Source: Corynebacterium sp. SCR221107
Lineage (GTDB): Bacteria > Actinomycetota > Actinomycetes > Mycobacteriales > Mycobacteriaceae
Direction of reading: 5' to 3'
Assembly (NCBI RefSeq): GCF_027886475.1
Contig: NZ_CP115670.1
Location: 496,001 to 560,000 of the forward strand
Length of the DNA: 64,000 nt
Shown: piece by piece, positions 47,191 to 55,967 of the stretch
How positions within the stretch are numbered: position 1 is the stretch's first letter
How the letters are laid out: each line of letters opens with the position of its first letter
The notes under the pieces: generated by a model
What the model saw: the letters and a program-made list of their open reading frames with translations, nothing else
The model's database searches: none
What the model was told of the DNA's origin: nothing
Program-made: the position numbers and the translations under genes

Positions 47191-47717
47191 CCGAGCAGAA
47201 CGTAAACGACAACTTCGAGGTTGAGGCAGCTGAGGTTGCCGCTGCTACCGAAGAGTTCACCAACACCATCGGCGAGGCTATCGCCGCTGAGGCTGCCACC
47301 GAGGTTGAGGCCGCTGCGCCGGTCTACCACGAGGGCCCCATCCAGACCGTCGGTCGTCGTAAGCGCGCTATCGTGCGTGTTCGCCTCGTCGAGGGCTCTG
47401 GCCAGATCGTCTGCAACGGTCGTCCGCTGGAGGAGTACTTCCCGAACAAGCTGCACCAGCAGCTGATCAAGGCTCCGCTCGTTCTCATCGATCGCGATGG
47501 TCAGTTCGACATCCACGCTAACCTGCGTGGTGGCGGCCCGACCGGCCAGGCTGGTGCTTTCCGCCTCGCTATCGCTCGTGCGCTCAACGTCTACAACTCC
47601 GCTGACCGCGCTGCCCTGAAGAAGGCTGGCTTCCTCACTCGTGACGCTCGTGCCGTCGAGCGCAAGAAGGCCGGTCTGCACAAGGCACGTCGTGCACCGC
47701 AGTACTCCAAGCGTTAA
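47187..47717 (+). CDS. rpsI: 30S ribosomal protein S9
   Basis: 176 residues. The first 45 are an acidic Ala/Glu/Val/Thr extension found in corynebacteria. The core then begins [18 protein letters not shown] and ends [16 protein letters not shown], the conserved basic tail that reaches the P site. GTG start, overlapping rplM. Confidence 0.97.
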   Translation: MTEQNVNDNFEVEAAEVAAATEEFTNTIGEAIAAEAATEVEAAAPVYHEGPIQTVGRRKRAIVRVRLVEGSGQIVCNGRPLEEYFPNKLHQQLIKAPLVLIDRDGQFDIHANLRGGGPTGQAGAFRLAIARALNVYNSADRAALKKAGFLTRDARAVERKKAGLHKARRAPQYSKR

Positions 47718-47740
47718 TATTTCTTTTCGCTTACGCCAAG

Positions 47741-47768
47741 GCCGCTTCCCTGTGGGGAGGCGGCTTTC
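47741..47768 (+). terminator. Terminator after rpsI
   Basis: GCCGCTTCCC pairs with GGGAGGCGGC with a TGTG loop and is followed by TTTCGCC, a short T-tail. Confidence 0.75.
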
Positions 47769-47811
47769 GCCGTTGTGCGGCTACTTTTTTGCTTGCCGAC
47801 GCCTACGGGCC

Positions 47812-48396
47812 CTAGCCCGCGTTGTTGCGGCGGGCGTTCATCCGGGCGATGGACTCGGCGACGTGTCCGCGCATGATGAATTCAATGTTGCCCACCAGCG
47901 TTTCGGGGTCGTCCTTCATGCCTTGGGCGAGCCAATGCACGAGGTGCCCGACCACCGCTAGGGTGTAGTGGTCGATGAGGAACGTGCGGTCGGTGTCGTG
48001 TAAGGACTCGTGGGGATCGAGGTCGTCGACCACCGCAGTCATCATGACCCGTAGGGATCGGAAAAAGAACCGCTCCGCGCGGTCCAACTCAAGCGACGCG
48101 AGCACCGCCTTGGTCTGGGGGCGGTGCTCAAAAAGGTAGGCCAAAAGCTTGTCAAAACCTTGGGCCCATGCCTCATAGGATGCGTGGCGATAGATGTGGT
48201 CGGAAATTTCGGTCTCGAAGACCCAAATCGCACAATCGCGAACGTCGTCGAAATGATAGTAGAAAGCCTGGCGGGTCACCCCTGCGGTGCGCGCGATGTC
48301 GGTGACGGTCACGCGGTCGAGGTCCTTGTGCTCGAGCAGGCTCTTGAGTGCCTGCCCGAGCAGTGATTTGGCGTCAGGGCGGGGTTCTTTACACAT
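47812..48396 (-). CDS. TetR-family transcriptional regulator
   Basis: 194 residues. N-terminal helix-turn-helix at about 10-55 (ALKSLLEHKDLDRVTVTDIARTAG, then TRQAFYYHFDD) and a helical ligand-binding part with the layout of the dihydroxyacetone kinase regulator-like TetR C-domain (LIDHYTLAVVGHLVHWLAQGM). It is divergent from the DUF5692 gene and probably controls it and itself through a small palindrome between them. Confidence 0.9.
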   Translation of the reverse strand: MCKEPRPDAKSLLGQALKSLLEHKDLDRVTVTDIARTAGVTRQAFYYHFDDVRDCAIWVFETEISDHIYRHASYEAWAQGFDKLLAYLFEHRPQTKAVLASLELDRAERFFFRSLRVMMTAVVDDLDPHESLHDTDRTFLIDHYTLAVVGHLVHWLAQGMKDDPETLVGNIEFIMRGHVAESIARMNARRNNAG

Positions 48397-48404
48397 TTGA
48401 AAAA

Positions 48405-48418
48405 CTGTCTATGTACAG
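48405..48418. promoter_or_regulatory. Candidate TetR operator
   Basis: CTGTCTATGTACAG is a short imperfect palindrome (CTGT/ACAG arms) nine bases upstream of the TetR start in the divergent gap. Binding is inferred from position only. Confidence 0.35.
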
Positions 48419-48573
48419 GCAAAACGGATGAAATTAGGCTAATGATTGTCCATCGGGCGAGGCTTTTGCCACATGTTCAATCAAAGTGAGTGAATCCTTT
48501 GTGGTGCGACAACGAAGGCCAGTGCCCACCACCCCGCGCGCTGGCGCGGGACTTAAGTTCAAGGGAGCTTGCC

Positions 48574-49551
48574 ATGTTCTTGTTTGACACCATACCGTGG
48601 TATTCCTGGCTGGCCTGGTTCGTCGTGCTCGGCGCGCTGATCGGTCTCAATGAGATCGGCCGGCGCTGGCGTCCGGCGGCCTGGGGACTGTTTATCGTTT
48701 TGCCTATAGTCCTCACTGTCTTCGTGTGGCCCCACACGGCTGGCGAGGGCTCATCCACCGGCACCTGGTTCCACTGGGTGAAGGTTTATTCGGCGCTCGC
48801 TGGCGTGCTGGGGTTTATGGCCCTGCGTTATCATCCCAAGCTTGCCGCGAATAAGTGGGCGCTGGCCTTCCCGCCAGCCATCCTTGCACTGAACATTCTT
48901 GAGGCTTGTATTCGTGATTTCCAGGTCGGCGCGATGGGTGCCAACGGCATGGTCGACGGCGTGTATATGGTCTCGGGTTCGTGGAATTACATGAACGGCG
49001 TTGCTGGCCTGCTTAACTTGGTCACCATCTGTGGCTGGGCAGGTATCATCATCTCCCGGGGCCCAGCCAAGGACATGATCTGGCCGGATATGCTGTGGTT
49101 CTGGATCATCGCCTACGATCTGTGGAACTTCGCCTACGTCTATAACTGTGTCGGTGATCACTCCTTCTACGCGGGTGCCGCGCTGTTAATCTCCTGCACG
49201 ATCCCGGCCTTCTTCATCAAGAAGGGTGCTTGGCTGCAACACCGCGCCAATACTCTGGCGCTGTGGATGATGTTTACGATGGCCGTGCCTAGCTTTGTCA
49301 CTGACTCGAAGTTCGCGGTCGCGGCATCGCACAACGAATCTGCCTTGTTTGCCGTCTCCTTTATCGCCTTGGCTGCCAACATCGCCGTCGCGGTGTATCA
49401 GATTCGTACCATCCGTACGCATAGGCTTAACCCGCTTCGCGATGAGCTCTACACCGATCACGCAGCTTATCAAGAGGTGCGTGGCGCCAATATCGCGGTG
49501 CCGGAGTCCTTCGAGGTGCGCGAGATGCACCGTCCGCCCGCCTTCCACTAG
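48574..49551 (+). CDS. DUF5692-family multi-pass membrane protein
   Basis: 325 residues with about eight or nine membrane helices (WYSWLAWFVVLGALIGLNEIG, AWGLFIVLPIVLTVFVW, MLWFWIIAYDLWNFAYVYN and others). Function unknown; I assign DUF5692 from the overall pattern. ATG at 48574 follows AAGGGAG. It is divergent from the TetR gene, so it may be an effector or exporter under TetR control. Confidence 0.75.
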   Translation: MFLFDTIPWYSWLAWFVVLGALIGLNEIGRRWRPAAWGLFIVLPIVLTVFVWPHTAGEGSSTGTWFHWVKVYSALAGVLGFMALRYHPKLAANKWALAFPPAILALNILEACIRDFQVGAMGANGMVDGVYMVSGSWNYMNGVAGLLNLVTICGWAGIIISRGPAKDMIWPDMLWFWIIAYDLWNFAYVYNCVGDHSFYAGAALLISCTIPAFFIKKGAWLQHRANTLALWMMFTMAVPSFVTDSKFAVAASHNESALFAVSFIALAANIAVAVYQIRTIRTHRLNPLRDELYTDHAAYQEVRGANIAVPESFEVREMHRPPAFH

Positions 49552-49563
49552 TTCCTTTTCCCG

Positions 49564-49590
49564 CCGCCACCCTTGTGGGTGGCGGTTTTT
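49564..49590 (+). terminator. Terminator after the DUF5692 gene
   Basis: CCGCCACCC pairs with GGGTGGCGG, TTGT loop, followed by T5. The dispersed motif GCTTGCCGACGCC begins directly after the T-run. Confidence 0.88.
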
Positions 49591-49603
49591 GCTTGCCGAC
49601 GCC
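49591..49603 (+). repeat. Dispersed motif GCTTGCCGACGCC (representative copy)
   Basis: Intergenic copies or near copies lie at 47791-47803, 49591-49603, 50576-50588 (reverse), 55799-55811 (reverse), 55865-55877 (reverse, variant), 57144-57156 (reverse), 63962-63974 (variant), 13137-13148 (reverse) and 39984-39996 (variant). Copies inside genes are at 59485-59497, 61044-61056 and 61065-61077. Those at 47791, 49591 and 63962 directly follow terminator T-runs or T-rich tracts. Confidence 0.75.
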
Positions 49604-49633
49604 TACGGTGTGCGCCGGCCACCCCTTGCCGGA

Positions 49634-49684
49634 CATAATGAATAGCGATAATATCGTTTATCGTAAGTAATGTTATTCATTATG
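49634..49684. promoter_or_regulatory. Nested inverted repeats upstream of the DUF2975/XRE genes
   Basis: CATAATGAATA (49634-49644) and TATTCATTATG (49674-49684) are perfect 11-base inverted repeats. Inside lies a smaller palindrome CGATAATATCG (49646-49656). The AT-rich block is a likely operator for the XRE regulator of the operon. Confidence 0.65.
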
Positions 49685-49713
49685 TTCTGGCTCGGCGGAA
49701 AGGATGGCAGACA

Positions 49714-50271
49714 ATGGGACACGCTGGTGAGAATGCTCGACATGGCAGGCATACGTGGAAGATGTCGTGGGATGTGACCGTGATCGGTGCGGTCACCACG
49801 TGCTTCCTGGTGGTCTATGTGTTGAATGTGCTCGTGGATCGCTCCTTTCACACCGAGCTCAGCCCGGCCGTGGCCGGCGGGCTCACCTTTGAGGTCACGG
49901 CGGGCGGTCCCTTCGGCTACCTCATGGCCGGGTTCGTCATCAAAGCACTCAGTCTCGGGGTCGCGATCGCGCTCATGTGGATCATGCTCAACCGGATAAA
50001 AAGGGGGCAGCTGTACTCTGAAAGCACTGCCCGCCTGGCCGGGGGAACCTCCGGCGCGATGCTTGCGTGGCTGCTGGGAAATTTTGTGGAGAACATGGGT
50101 AATAACTTCGCCGCCTCCCGCCTAGGGATTGGCGACCAATGGAGCGGCCCGCTGCTGACCAACACCTCGGTAATGGTCATCGTCTTCCTCCTGATTGCGA
50201 TGTTGTATGTTCTCCAGCAGGCAATTAGGAACGCGCTTGGCATGCAGGAGGACATCGATGGCCTTGTCTAG
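49714..50271 (+). CDS. DUF2975-family membrane protein
   Basis: 185 residues, four helices (VIGAVTTCFLVVYVLNVLV, FGYLMAGFVIKALSLGVAIALMW, SGAMLAWLLGNFV and VMVIVFLLIAMLYVLQQAI). It ends with the motif LQQAIRNALGMQEDIDGLV typical of DUF2975 proteins, whose genes are usually followed by a small XRE regulator, as here (14-base overlap). Role unknown; possibly membrane sensing. Confidence 0.78.
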   Translation: MGHAGENARHGRHTWKMSWDVTVIGAVTTCFLVVYVLNVLVDRSFHTELSPAVAGGLTFEVTAGGPFGYLMAGFVIKALSLGVAIALMWIMLNRIKRGQLYSESTARLAGGTSGAMLAWLLGNFVENMGNNFAASRLGIGDQWSGPLLTNTSVMVIVFLLIAMLYVLQQAIRNALGMQEDIDGLV

Positions 50272-50506
50272 TGTGGATGGCGGGCGAGGCGGCGACACCG
50301 GCATGGGGATCAACTGCCTTCTCGGCGAGCTCTTGGACAAACGAGGAATGACCTTGACGGAGCTTTCTGAACGGGTGGGCGTATCGGTGGTCAACCTCTC
50401 GAAGCTGAAGAACAATCATGCCAAGGCCGTGAGGTTTTCTACGCTGCTTGCGATTTGTCAGGCACTTGACTGCCAGCCGGGGGACCTGCTGGTCTTAGAC
50501 GATTGA
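50258..50506 (+). CDS. XRE-family small helix-turn-helix regulator (YozG-type)
   Basis: 82 residues. The Cro/CI helix-turn-helix is GELLDKRGMTLTELSERVG followed by SVVNLSKLKNNHAKAV and FSTLLAICQALDCQPGDLL, the standard YozG pattern. AGGAGGA precedes ATG at 50258. It overlaps the DUF2975 gene and is probably translated with it. The nested palindrome at 49634-49684 is its likely binding site. Confidence 0.9.
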   Translation: MALSSVDGGRGGDTGMGINCLLGELLDKRGMTLTELSERVGVSVVNLSKLKNNHAKAVRFSTLLAICQALDCQPGDLLVLDD

Positions 50507-50728
50507 AATCGCGGTAGCGTCTAACTCCCCGCAACCCACGAGGGTAGGAAAAGCGCACCATAATGGGGCGCGGTGGGCGTCGGCAAGCAAGGCAGTGAAA
50601 CGATGCTTGTTCGGTCAGCGCCGATCGGCAGAGTACGCGGGCCCGCATGGCCTACCAATGATGGCGTGTGGGAACTTGGGTCCGCGACGTTCAGGTATAT
50701 CTCAGTTGCGGTGATAGCATTAGTCTTT

Positions 50729-52072
50729 ATGACTCGACTCTTTGGAACCGACGGTGTCCGTGGCCTAGCCAATAAGAATCTCACCGCCTCGCTCGCGCTG
50801 CGGCTTGGCTCAGCGGCCGCCCACGTTCTCACCGCCGACCATGCTTCCTCCAAGCGACGTCCCCTAGCGGTTATCGGCCGAGATCCACGTGTTTCCGGCG
50901 AGATGCTGGCAGCAGCGCTGGCCGCGGGTATGTCCAGCCGCGGCGTCGATGTCTTGCGCGTGGGCGTGCTGCCCACCCCGGCTGTGGCTTACCTGACGGA
51001 CTTTTACGGCGCCGACATGGGTGTCGTGATTTCCGCATCGCACAATCCCATGCCCGACAACGGCATCAAGTTCTTCTCCAAGGGCGGGCATAAGCTGCCC
51101 GACTCGGTCGAGGACGAGATCGAAAAGGCCATGGGTTCCCTTCCCGAGACCGGCCCCACCGGCCATGGCATTGGCCGCGTCATCGAGGAGGCCGTCGACG
51201 CCCAAAAGCACTATCTCGACCACCTGGCTCAGGCCATGCCGCGCAAGCTCAGCGGCATCAAGGTCGTCGTGGACTGCGCTAACGGCGCCGCCAGCGATGT
51301 GGCCCCCATGGCCTACGCTGCCGCTGGCGCCGAGGTCATCGCCATCCACAATTCCCCGAACGCCTACAACATCAACGACAATTGCGGTTCCACCCACATT
51401 GAGCAGGTGGAGCAGGCGGTCGTGGAACACGGCGCCGACCTGGGCCTTGCTCACGACGGTGACGCCGACCGTTGCCTGGCCGTGGATGCGCATGGCAACG
51501 TCGTCGACGGCGACCAGATCATGGCCATCCTCGCCCTGGCGATGAAGGAAAACGGTGAGCTGCGCAAGTCCACGCTCGTCGCTACCGTCATGAGCAACCT
51601 CGGATTGCGCTTGGCGATGGACGAAGCGGGCATTACATTGCGCACCACCAAGGTCGGTGATCGATACGTGCTCGAAGACCTCAACGCGGGCGGCTTCAGC
51701 CTCGGCGGTGAGCAGTCCGGCCACATCGTCATGCCAGACCATGGCACCACCGGCGACGGCACTCTTACCGGCCTGGCGTTGATGGGGCGCATGGCGGAGA
51801 CCGGGCTCCCGCTGGAAGTGCTCGCCCAGGCCATGACCGTGCTGCCGCAGGTCCTCATCAATGTTCCAGTGTCCGATAAGACGCGCATCGAGTCCGACCC
51901 CAGCGTTGTCGCGGCTATCGAGCGTGCCGAGACCGAGCTGGGCAACACCGGCCGCGTGTTGCTGCGCGCCTCCGGCACGGAGGAGCTGTTCCGCGTCATG
52001 GTTGAGGCTGCGAGCGAGGAACAGGCTCGCGCGATTGCCGCCGATCTCGCAGCAATCGTCGCGAAGGTCTAA
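50729..52072 (+). CDS. glmM: Phosphoglucosamine mutase
   Basis: 447 residues. Converts glucosamine-6-phosphate to glucosamine-1-phosphate for UDP-GlcNAc synthesis. The phosphoserine loop [16 protein letters not shown] (Ser about 102), the metal-binding loop [11 protein letters not shown] and the sugar-binding GGEQSGHIV are all present, as is the C-terminal [18 protein letters not shown] at 50729 has no ribosome site; TAGCAT eight bases upstream suggests a leaderless transcript. Confidence 0.96.
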   Translation: MTRLFGTDGVRGLANKNLTASLALRLGSAAAHVLTADHASSKRRPLAVIGRDPRVSGEMLAAALAAGMSSRGVDVLRVGVLPTPAVAYLTDFYGADMGVVISASHNPMPDNGIKFFSKGGHKLPDSVEDEIEKAMGSLPETGPTGHGIGRVIEEAVDAQKHYLDHLAQAMPRKLSGIKVVVDCANGAASDVAPMAYAAAGAEVIAIHNSPNAYNINDNCGSTHIEQVEQAVVEHGADLGLAHDGDADRCLAVDAHGNVVDGDQIMAILALAMKENGELRKSTLVATVMSNLGLRLAMDEAGITLRTTKVGDRYVLEDLNAGGFSLGGEQSGHIVMPDHGTTGDGTLTGLALMGRMAETGLPLEVLAQAMTVLPQVLINVPVSDKTRIESDPSVVAAIERAETELGNTGRVLLRASGTEELFRVMVEAASEEQARAIAADLAAIVAKV

Positions 52073-52146
52073 TACTACTCGCTTACCTTTAGGCCGCCAT
52101 TCGAGCCAAGGTCAGCGACTATAGACGTCGGAAAGCACAATGCACA

Positions 52147-52175
52147 AGCCCTGAAAAGATTTCAGGGCTTTTTGC
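52147..52175 (+). terminator. Terminator after glmM
   Basis: AGCCCTGAAA and TTTCAGGGCT form a perfect stem followed by T5. Confidence 0.9.
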
Positions 52176-52270
52176 CTGCCTGGGGAACCAAACGGGGTGT
52201 GAGTGCGTCTGTTGCCGGGGAAGGATTCGAAAAGCAATCCCACGTGATACCCCACAGAAAGGCAGCTGCT

Positions 52271-52666
52271 ATGCCCCCTTTGAACCCCCATGTTGTAGGC
52301 AGGCCGCCTGTTTCCCGACTGCCTGGCGCAGCCGGTATCCATGTCGACGGCGAGGAAGCGAAGCAAAGGCTAGAAAACTTCGTCGAAGACATTGCCCACG
52401 ACTTGGTAGCCCACCTGCGCCACAAGCCCCACTTGGACCCTTTGAGTTTTGGGCGCGGCTACAGCGAATACGCCACCGAGTTTCACCATCTGCTCGAGCA
52501 ACTTCATGCCCGTATGACCGGGGAGTTAGAAAACCTGCGTGCCGGCGCGGAGACCGCGCTGCGGCACGTAGGTGAGCTCATTGCGCACGACCTTTCTCAC
52601 GCGCATCAGTTGGATTCTCGGCCCTACAACGTGGTCGTGCCCGCCGACGACGGATCGGGGGAGTAA
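52271..52666 (+). CDS. Unknown helical protein, first gene of a three-gene operon
   Basis: 131 residues. After a Pro-rich start it is almost entirely predicted helix (AKQRLENFVEDIAHDLVAHLR, YATEFHHLLEQLHARMTGELE, AGAETALRHVGELIAHDLSHA), His-rich, without signal peptide or membrane helix. No family recognised. The length and helical hairpin pattern recall small type VII substrates, but no WXG turn is present, so this is only a suggestion. Its TAA overlaps the next ATG as TAATG. Confidence 0.6.
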   Translation: MPPLNPHVVGRPPVSRLPGAAGIHVDGEEAKQRLENFVEDIAHDLVAHLRHKPHLDPLSFGRGYSEYATEFHHLLEQLHARMTGELENLRAGAETALRHVGELIAHDLSHAHQLDSRPYNVVVPADDGSGE

Positions 52667-54348
52667 TGGGTGCGCTGATTCAATTCCTCACCCGTGTGTT
52701 TCTGGGCAGCTCAGGGCGCCTTGCGGCCTCATCCGGCGGTCGGGTGGCCACGCGGGGGCTGTCCTCAAGGCTGGAGAATCTATTGGGGAAGTCCTCTGGC
52801 ATTGACCTCGGCGGCTTGTTGTCCGCGTCGAAGAAGTCCGAGCTTATCGACAAGCTTCCCGACTCTATCGGCAAACCCGGAAGTCAAGTGGTCGAGACGA
52901 TCAAGGATATCTTCGAAAGCATGGCGGCCGCGGGGCTGTGGGACCTCATCACGTGGGTTTTCGATGAGGTATTTCGCAATGAAGATGTCGAAGACGAGGC
53001 GCGAGATGCCGCCGATGCCGTGGATAGAATCAACGCTGAGGCCGAAAGCCAGTGCCAGCACGTGGCTGAAGAACTACAGCGGATCGCTGGTGAGATCGCG
53101 AACGTCCTCGACAGCATCGACCCGCAGGAACACCCCGAGGCCTACGCGCAGCTGTGTGCCCTAGCCGAAAGCATCTTGCAGGAAGCCGATGCCGCGCTTA
53201 CCGACGTCGCCAGCGCCTACGACGATGCGTTGTGCGGCTGCTTCCAGCACCTCAACGATGCCACCCGGGCAAAAGTGGAAGCCCCGAAGAACCAAGCCCC
53301 TGCGGCCTGCGACGCGAACACGACTCCCGCATCGTGCGGTGATGGATCCTCAGTAGGGGCTTCGGCTGGTTCGGCTGCCTCCGGCGGGGGAGCGGTGAGC
53401 TCGGTAACGCCGATGACCCCGACCACACCGGCCTCGGTGGACGCCGGATCGACCGCCTCCACGGGTAGCAGCAGCGGTTCTAGCGCCTCACCTCCCGCAC
53501 CTGCCAAGCCGATGGAACCACCTGCTGCGACACCACCGCCTACGGCTTCGACACCTGCTACCCCGGTGCCTCCAATTCCTAAGGATCCCACGCCTCAGGC
53601 GCCAACAACCCCCGCAGCCACAACGCCGTGCCCGCCGGAGAAGGCTGCTGAGGAGGCCACAGAGGAGTGCAAGCCGCTAACTTCCAAGCCAGCGGTTAAA
53701 CCCGAACCCAAGCCTGAGCCGAAACCAGTGGTGGAAACAAAGCCTGCGTCTGTCACTGCAAGCCCAGACTCCCGGAGTCCGGAAACCCCAACTGCTGGGA
53801 CCCCACCTACTGGGACCCCAAGTGTTGCAAACACCGAGTGTGAGCCGCAACCTGCGGAAGCCAGCGTGGATGATTGTGCCGAAGATGCGGCAGCACAGGA
53901 GGCAGAGGAGGCAAAGGACGCTGATGCTAAGGCAGAAGCAGAAGTTTCGGCGGAGGCTACAGCAAAGGCACAGGCGGACGCCAGTTGTGGAATCCTCGGG
54001 CTCGTCGGGGTAGGAATTGCCGTCATCGGCATTGGATGGTTCATTCATGAAGCAAGCCAATGGATTGCCGAGCTACCTCAACCTGAGGCACCACCTGCGC
54101 CGCCAGCGCCACCTGCGCCAGAACCACCGGCACCCGCGCCGACAGCGCCTCCCGTATCAACGCAGGAGCCACCGCCACCTGCGGCGAAGGTGGCCCATAT
54201 GGGAGGAGGAAACGTTGTTCCAACTCCCGCACCGGCGCCTGCACCCGCACCTGCTCCGGCTCCGCAACCGGTGGCAGCAGGCGCCTCAGCGGGCCCAAAC
54301 GACGCAGGATTGTCATCAGTAAAGATTCGTAAGGCAGGAGGCTGGTAA
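52666..54348 (+). CDS. Unknown cysteine- and proline-rich protein with one membrane helix, second gene of the operon
   Basis: 560 residues. The N-terminal 215 residues are helical (TIKDIFESMAAAGLWDLITWV, ESQCQHVAEELQRIAGEIA) with cysteines in SQCQH, QLCAL and DALCGCFQH. A low-complexity Pro/Ala/Thr region (215-440) contains repeated Cys pairs (AACDAN...ASCGDG, CPPEK...EECKP, NTECEPQ...DDCAED). One membrane helix follows (GILGLVGVGIAVIGIGWFI, about 442-460) and a Pro-Ala repeat tail. There is no signal peptide. Disulfide-like Cys pairing suggests the low-complexity part is exposed. Family unknown. Overlaps the third gene by one base (TAATG). Confidence 0.6.
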   Translation: MGALIQFLTRVFLGSSGRLAASSGGRVATRGLSSRLENLLGKSSGIDLGGLLSASKKSELIDKLPDSIGKPGSQVVETIKDIFESMAAAGLWDLITWVFDEVFRNEDVEDEARDAADAVDRINAEAESQCQHVAEELQRIAGEIANVLDSIDPQEHPEAYAQLCALAESILQEADAALTDVASAYDDALCGCFQHLNDATRAKVEAPKNQAPAACDANTTPASCGDGSSVGASAGSAASGGGAVSSVTPMTPTTPASVDAGSTASTGSSSGSSASPPAPAKPMEPPAATPPPTASTPATPVPPIPKDPTPQAPTTPAATTPCPPEKAAEEATEECKPLTSKPAVKPEPKPEPKPVVETKPASVTASPDSRSPETPTAGTPPTGTPSVANTECEPQPAEASVDDCAEDAAAQEAEEAKDADAKAEAEVSAEATAKAQADASCGILGLVGVGIAVIGIGWFIHEASQWIAELPQPEAPPAPPAPPAPEPPAPAPTAPPVSTQEPPPPAAKVAHMGGGNVVPTPAPAPAPAPAPAPQPVAAGASAGPNDAGLSSVKIRKAGGW

Positions 54349-54677
54349 TGGACTACGAAGAGTTCGTACGAATTTTCCGGGCACGTGCCGCAGCACGGAT
54401 GGCTGAGTTCGACGCCCGCATCGCAGAAGCCGATAAACACCTCTCCGCTACTCGTGCCACTGTCGGAAAAGCTGCGAATAAGACTGCCAAGAATAACCCC
54501 GCCGCTCACAACGGCCCTAGCAATGCAGATGTCCATCCACCTGCAAGCACAATGCCGAGTGGTCAAACGAACGCACCATCGGGTATCAATCAAACCTCCG
54601 GCGAACCCCAGCGCCTTCGCCATGCCGCACCGACGGGCAAGACGCGTGCGCGAAAAGTCAAACGCATCATGGGTTAG
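54348..54677 (+). CDS. Unknown small basic protein, third gene of the operon
   Basis: 109 residues: an N-terminal helix (DYEEFVRIFRARAAARMAEFD and following), a Ser/Pro/Asn-rich middle and a basic end RKVKRIMG. No family recognised. It is coupled to the preceding gene by TAATG and probably acts with it. Confidence 0.55.
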   Translation: MDYEEFVRIFRARAAARMAEFDARIAEADKHLSATRATVGKAANKTAKNNPAAHNGPSNADVHPPASTMPSGQTNAPSGINQTSGEPQRLRHAAPTGKTRARKVKRIMG

Positions 54678-54785
54678 GAAACAAGGCCAGTGCTGGACCT
54701 GGCCCCAGGAAGCGGAAAGGCCCGCAACCTTATGCATTATTGCGATAAAGGTGGCGGGTCTGTGGCTTCGTGTGCCGGGAAAGTT

Positions 54786-55643
54786 CTAGCTGACAAACGG
54801 CATCGGACCGGCGGCAAGATTTGCGCCGTTTGCCCTTTGCTCGAGCTCCTGCGGGGTGTAGCTGCGAAGCTTCTTTGCTTCGGCGTGAGGCGAGCTAAAA
54901 CCAGCGTAGTGGCGGCCACCCTCAAACTGGTGCAACAGGTAACCGGTCAGGACGCCACGAACCGTCTCACGTGGTGCAGCTCTGAGGCCACCGAGTCCGG
55001 TGAGCAGTTTGAACATGGTGTCCTCTGACAGCGTGAGGTGGTTGGCGTTGTCGACCTCGAAGTAGGTGCAGCTTCCGCCCCACGATTGGGCAATCTTCGG
55101 GGCATTGCCGAAGTCCAGGAAGGGAGATTCATTCGATCCGATGACCAGGCCCGGCATGGTCAGCTGCGAGGCTGCGACCACCGGGGAGGGGACGGTCTGC
55201 GAGGGATAAAGGGCAGCAACGGCGGTCAGGCTGGGGCGTCCGACCGCTGCAAGGATGGCCGCCGAGGCCCCCATGCCGTGGCCGACCAAGCCGAGGCGAC
55301 GCGGGGCAACGGTGACGTTGCCCGTGCCCAAACGAACCCCCGCTAGGATCTGCAGGGTGGTCTCAAGATCAGCGGCAAAACCACGGTGGTCTGGTGCGAT
55401 GCCCTTTTCGGTATTTGGCGCGGCCGCAACGATGCCCCATGAAGCCAGATGGCGAAGAGTGCCCTCGTAGGAAGAGATGTCCTTCATCCAGTCGTGGCCG
55501 AAAGCGACCGCGGGCAGCCCTTGTCCCTCGGCGGGGGCATAGACCTTTCCCGGAATACCGGCATAATCAAGGTCGCCGACGAGGACTCGGTGCGGACCCC
55601 GCTTGGACAGTTTCGACAGTTGCTTATTCAAGTTCTCAGCCAC
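54786..55643 (-). CDS. Alpha/beta hydrolase-fold protein (dienelactone hydrolase-like) lacking the nucleophile serine
   Basis: 285 residues. The overall pattern is alpha/beta hydrolase (PAVAFGHDWMKDISSYEGTLRHLASWG, then LGLVGHGMGASAAILAAVG, VIGSNESPFL, VDNANHLTLS). In the nucleophile elbow the usual GHSMGG is GHGMGA: the serine is glycine. The downstream acid and histidine (NANH) remain. It may be a non-catalytic member or use another residue. It is the only minus-strand gene between the unknown operon and alr. Confidence 0.8.
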   Translation of the reverse strand: MAENLNKQLSKLSKRGPHRVLVGDLDYAGIPGKVYAPAEGQGLPAVAFGHDWMKDISSYEGTLRHLASWGIVAAAPNTEKGIAPDHRGFAADLETTLQILAGVRLGTGNVTVAPRRLGLVGHGMGASAAILAAVGRPSLTAVAALYPSQTVPSPVVAASQLTMPGLVIGSNESPFLDFGNAPKIAQSWGGSCTYFEVDNANHLTLSEDTMFKLLTGLGGLRAAPRETVRGVLTGYLLHQFEGGRHYAGFSSPHAEAKKLRSYTPQELEQRANGANLAAGPMPFVS

Positions 55644-55967
55644 ATCACTAAGGATAGTTCAAAGCCCGCAGGCGTAGGTGCCAAGCATTCCTTTAGCTTG
55701 ACTGGCTGTCAGGAGCTGAATTCTCACCTTCGCCTTTAGTATGTTGTCCCCCTGTCATCACCGCAATGGTACGGGGAGGTTCTTTGATGCGAAGGTGGGG
55801 CGTCGGCAAGCAAAACGCTGTGGGGTGCCCAGCGGGATGGGTGCCTAGGGCGTGCGGGCAGGTGGACGTCGGTAAGCGCGCTACGTATAGCAATCACGCG
55901 CGCAAATGGGGGAAACGCGCGGGCTGTGAGTGAGTTTCTGACAACGGCAGTGGCACAATTGCAGGTT

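Noticed and set aside
52666..54348. Calling the Pro-Ala-rich protein a TonB-like energy transducer
   Set aside because: There is no TonB C-terminal domain and the membrane helix is far from the N-terminus; Pro-rich tails alone are not diagnostic.
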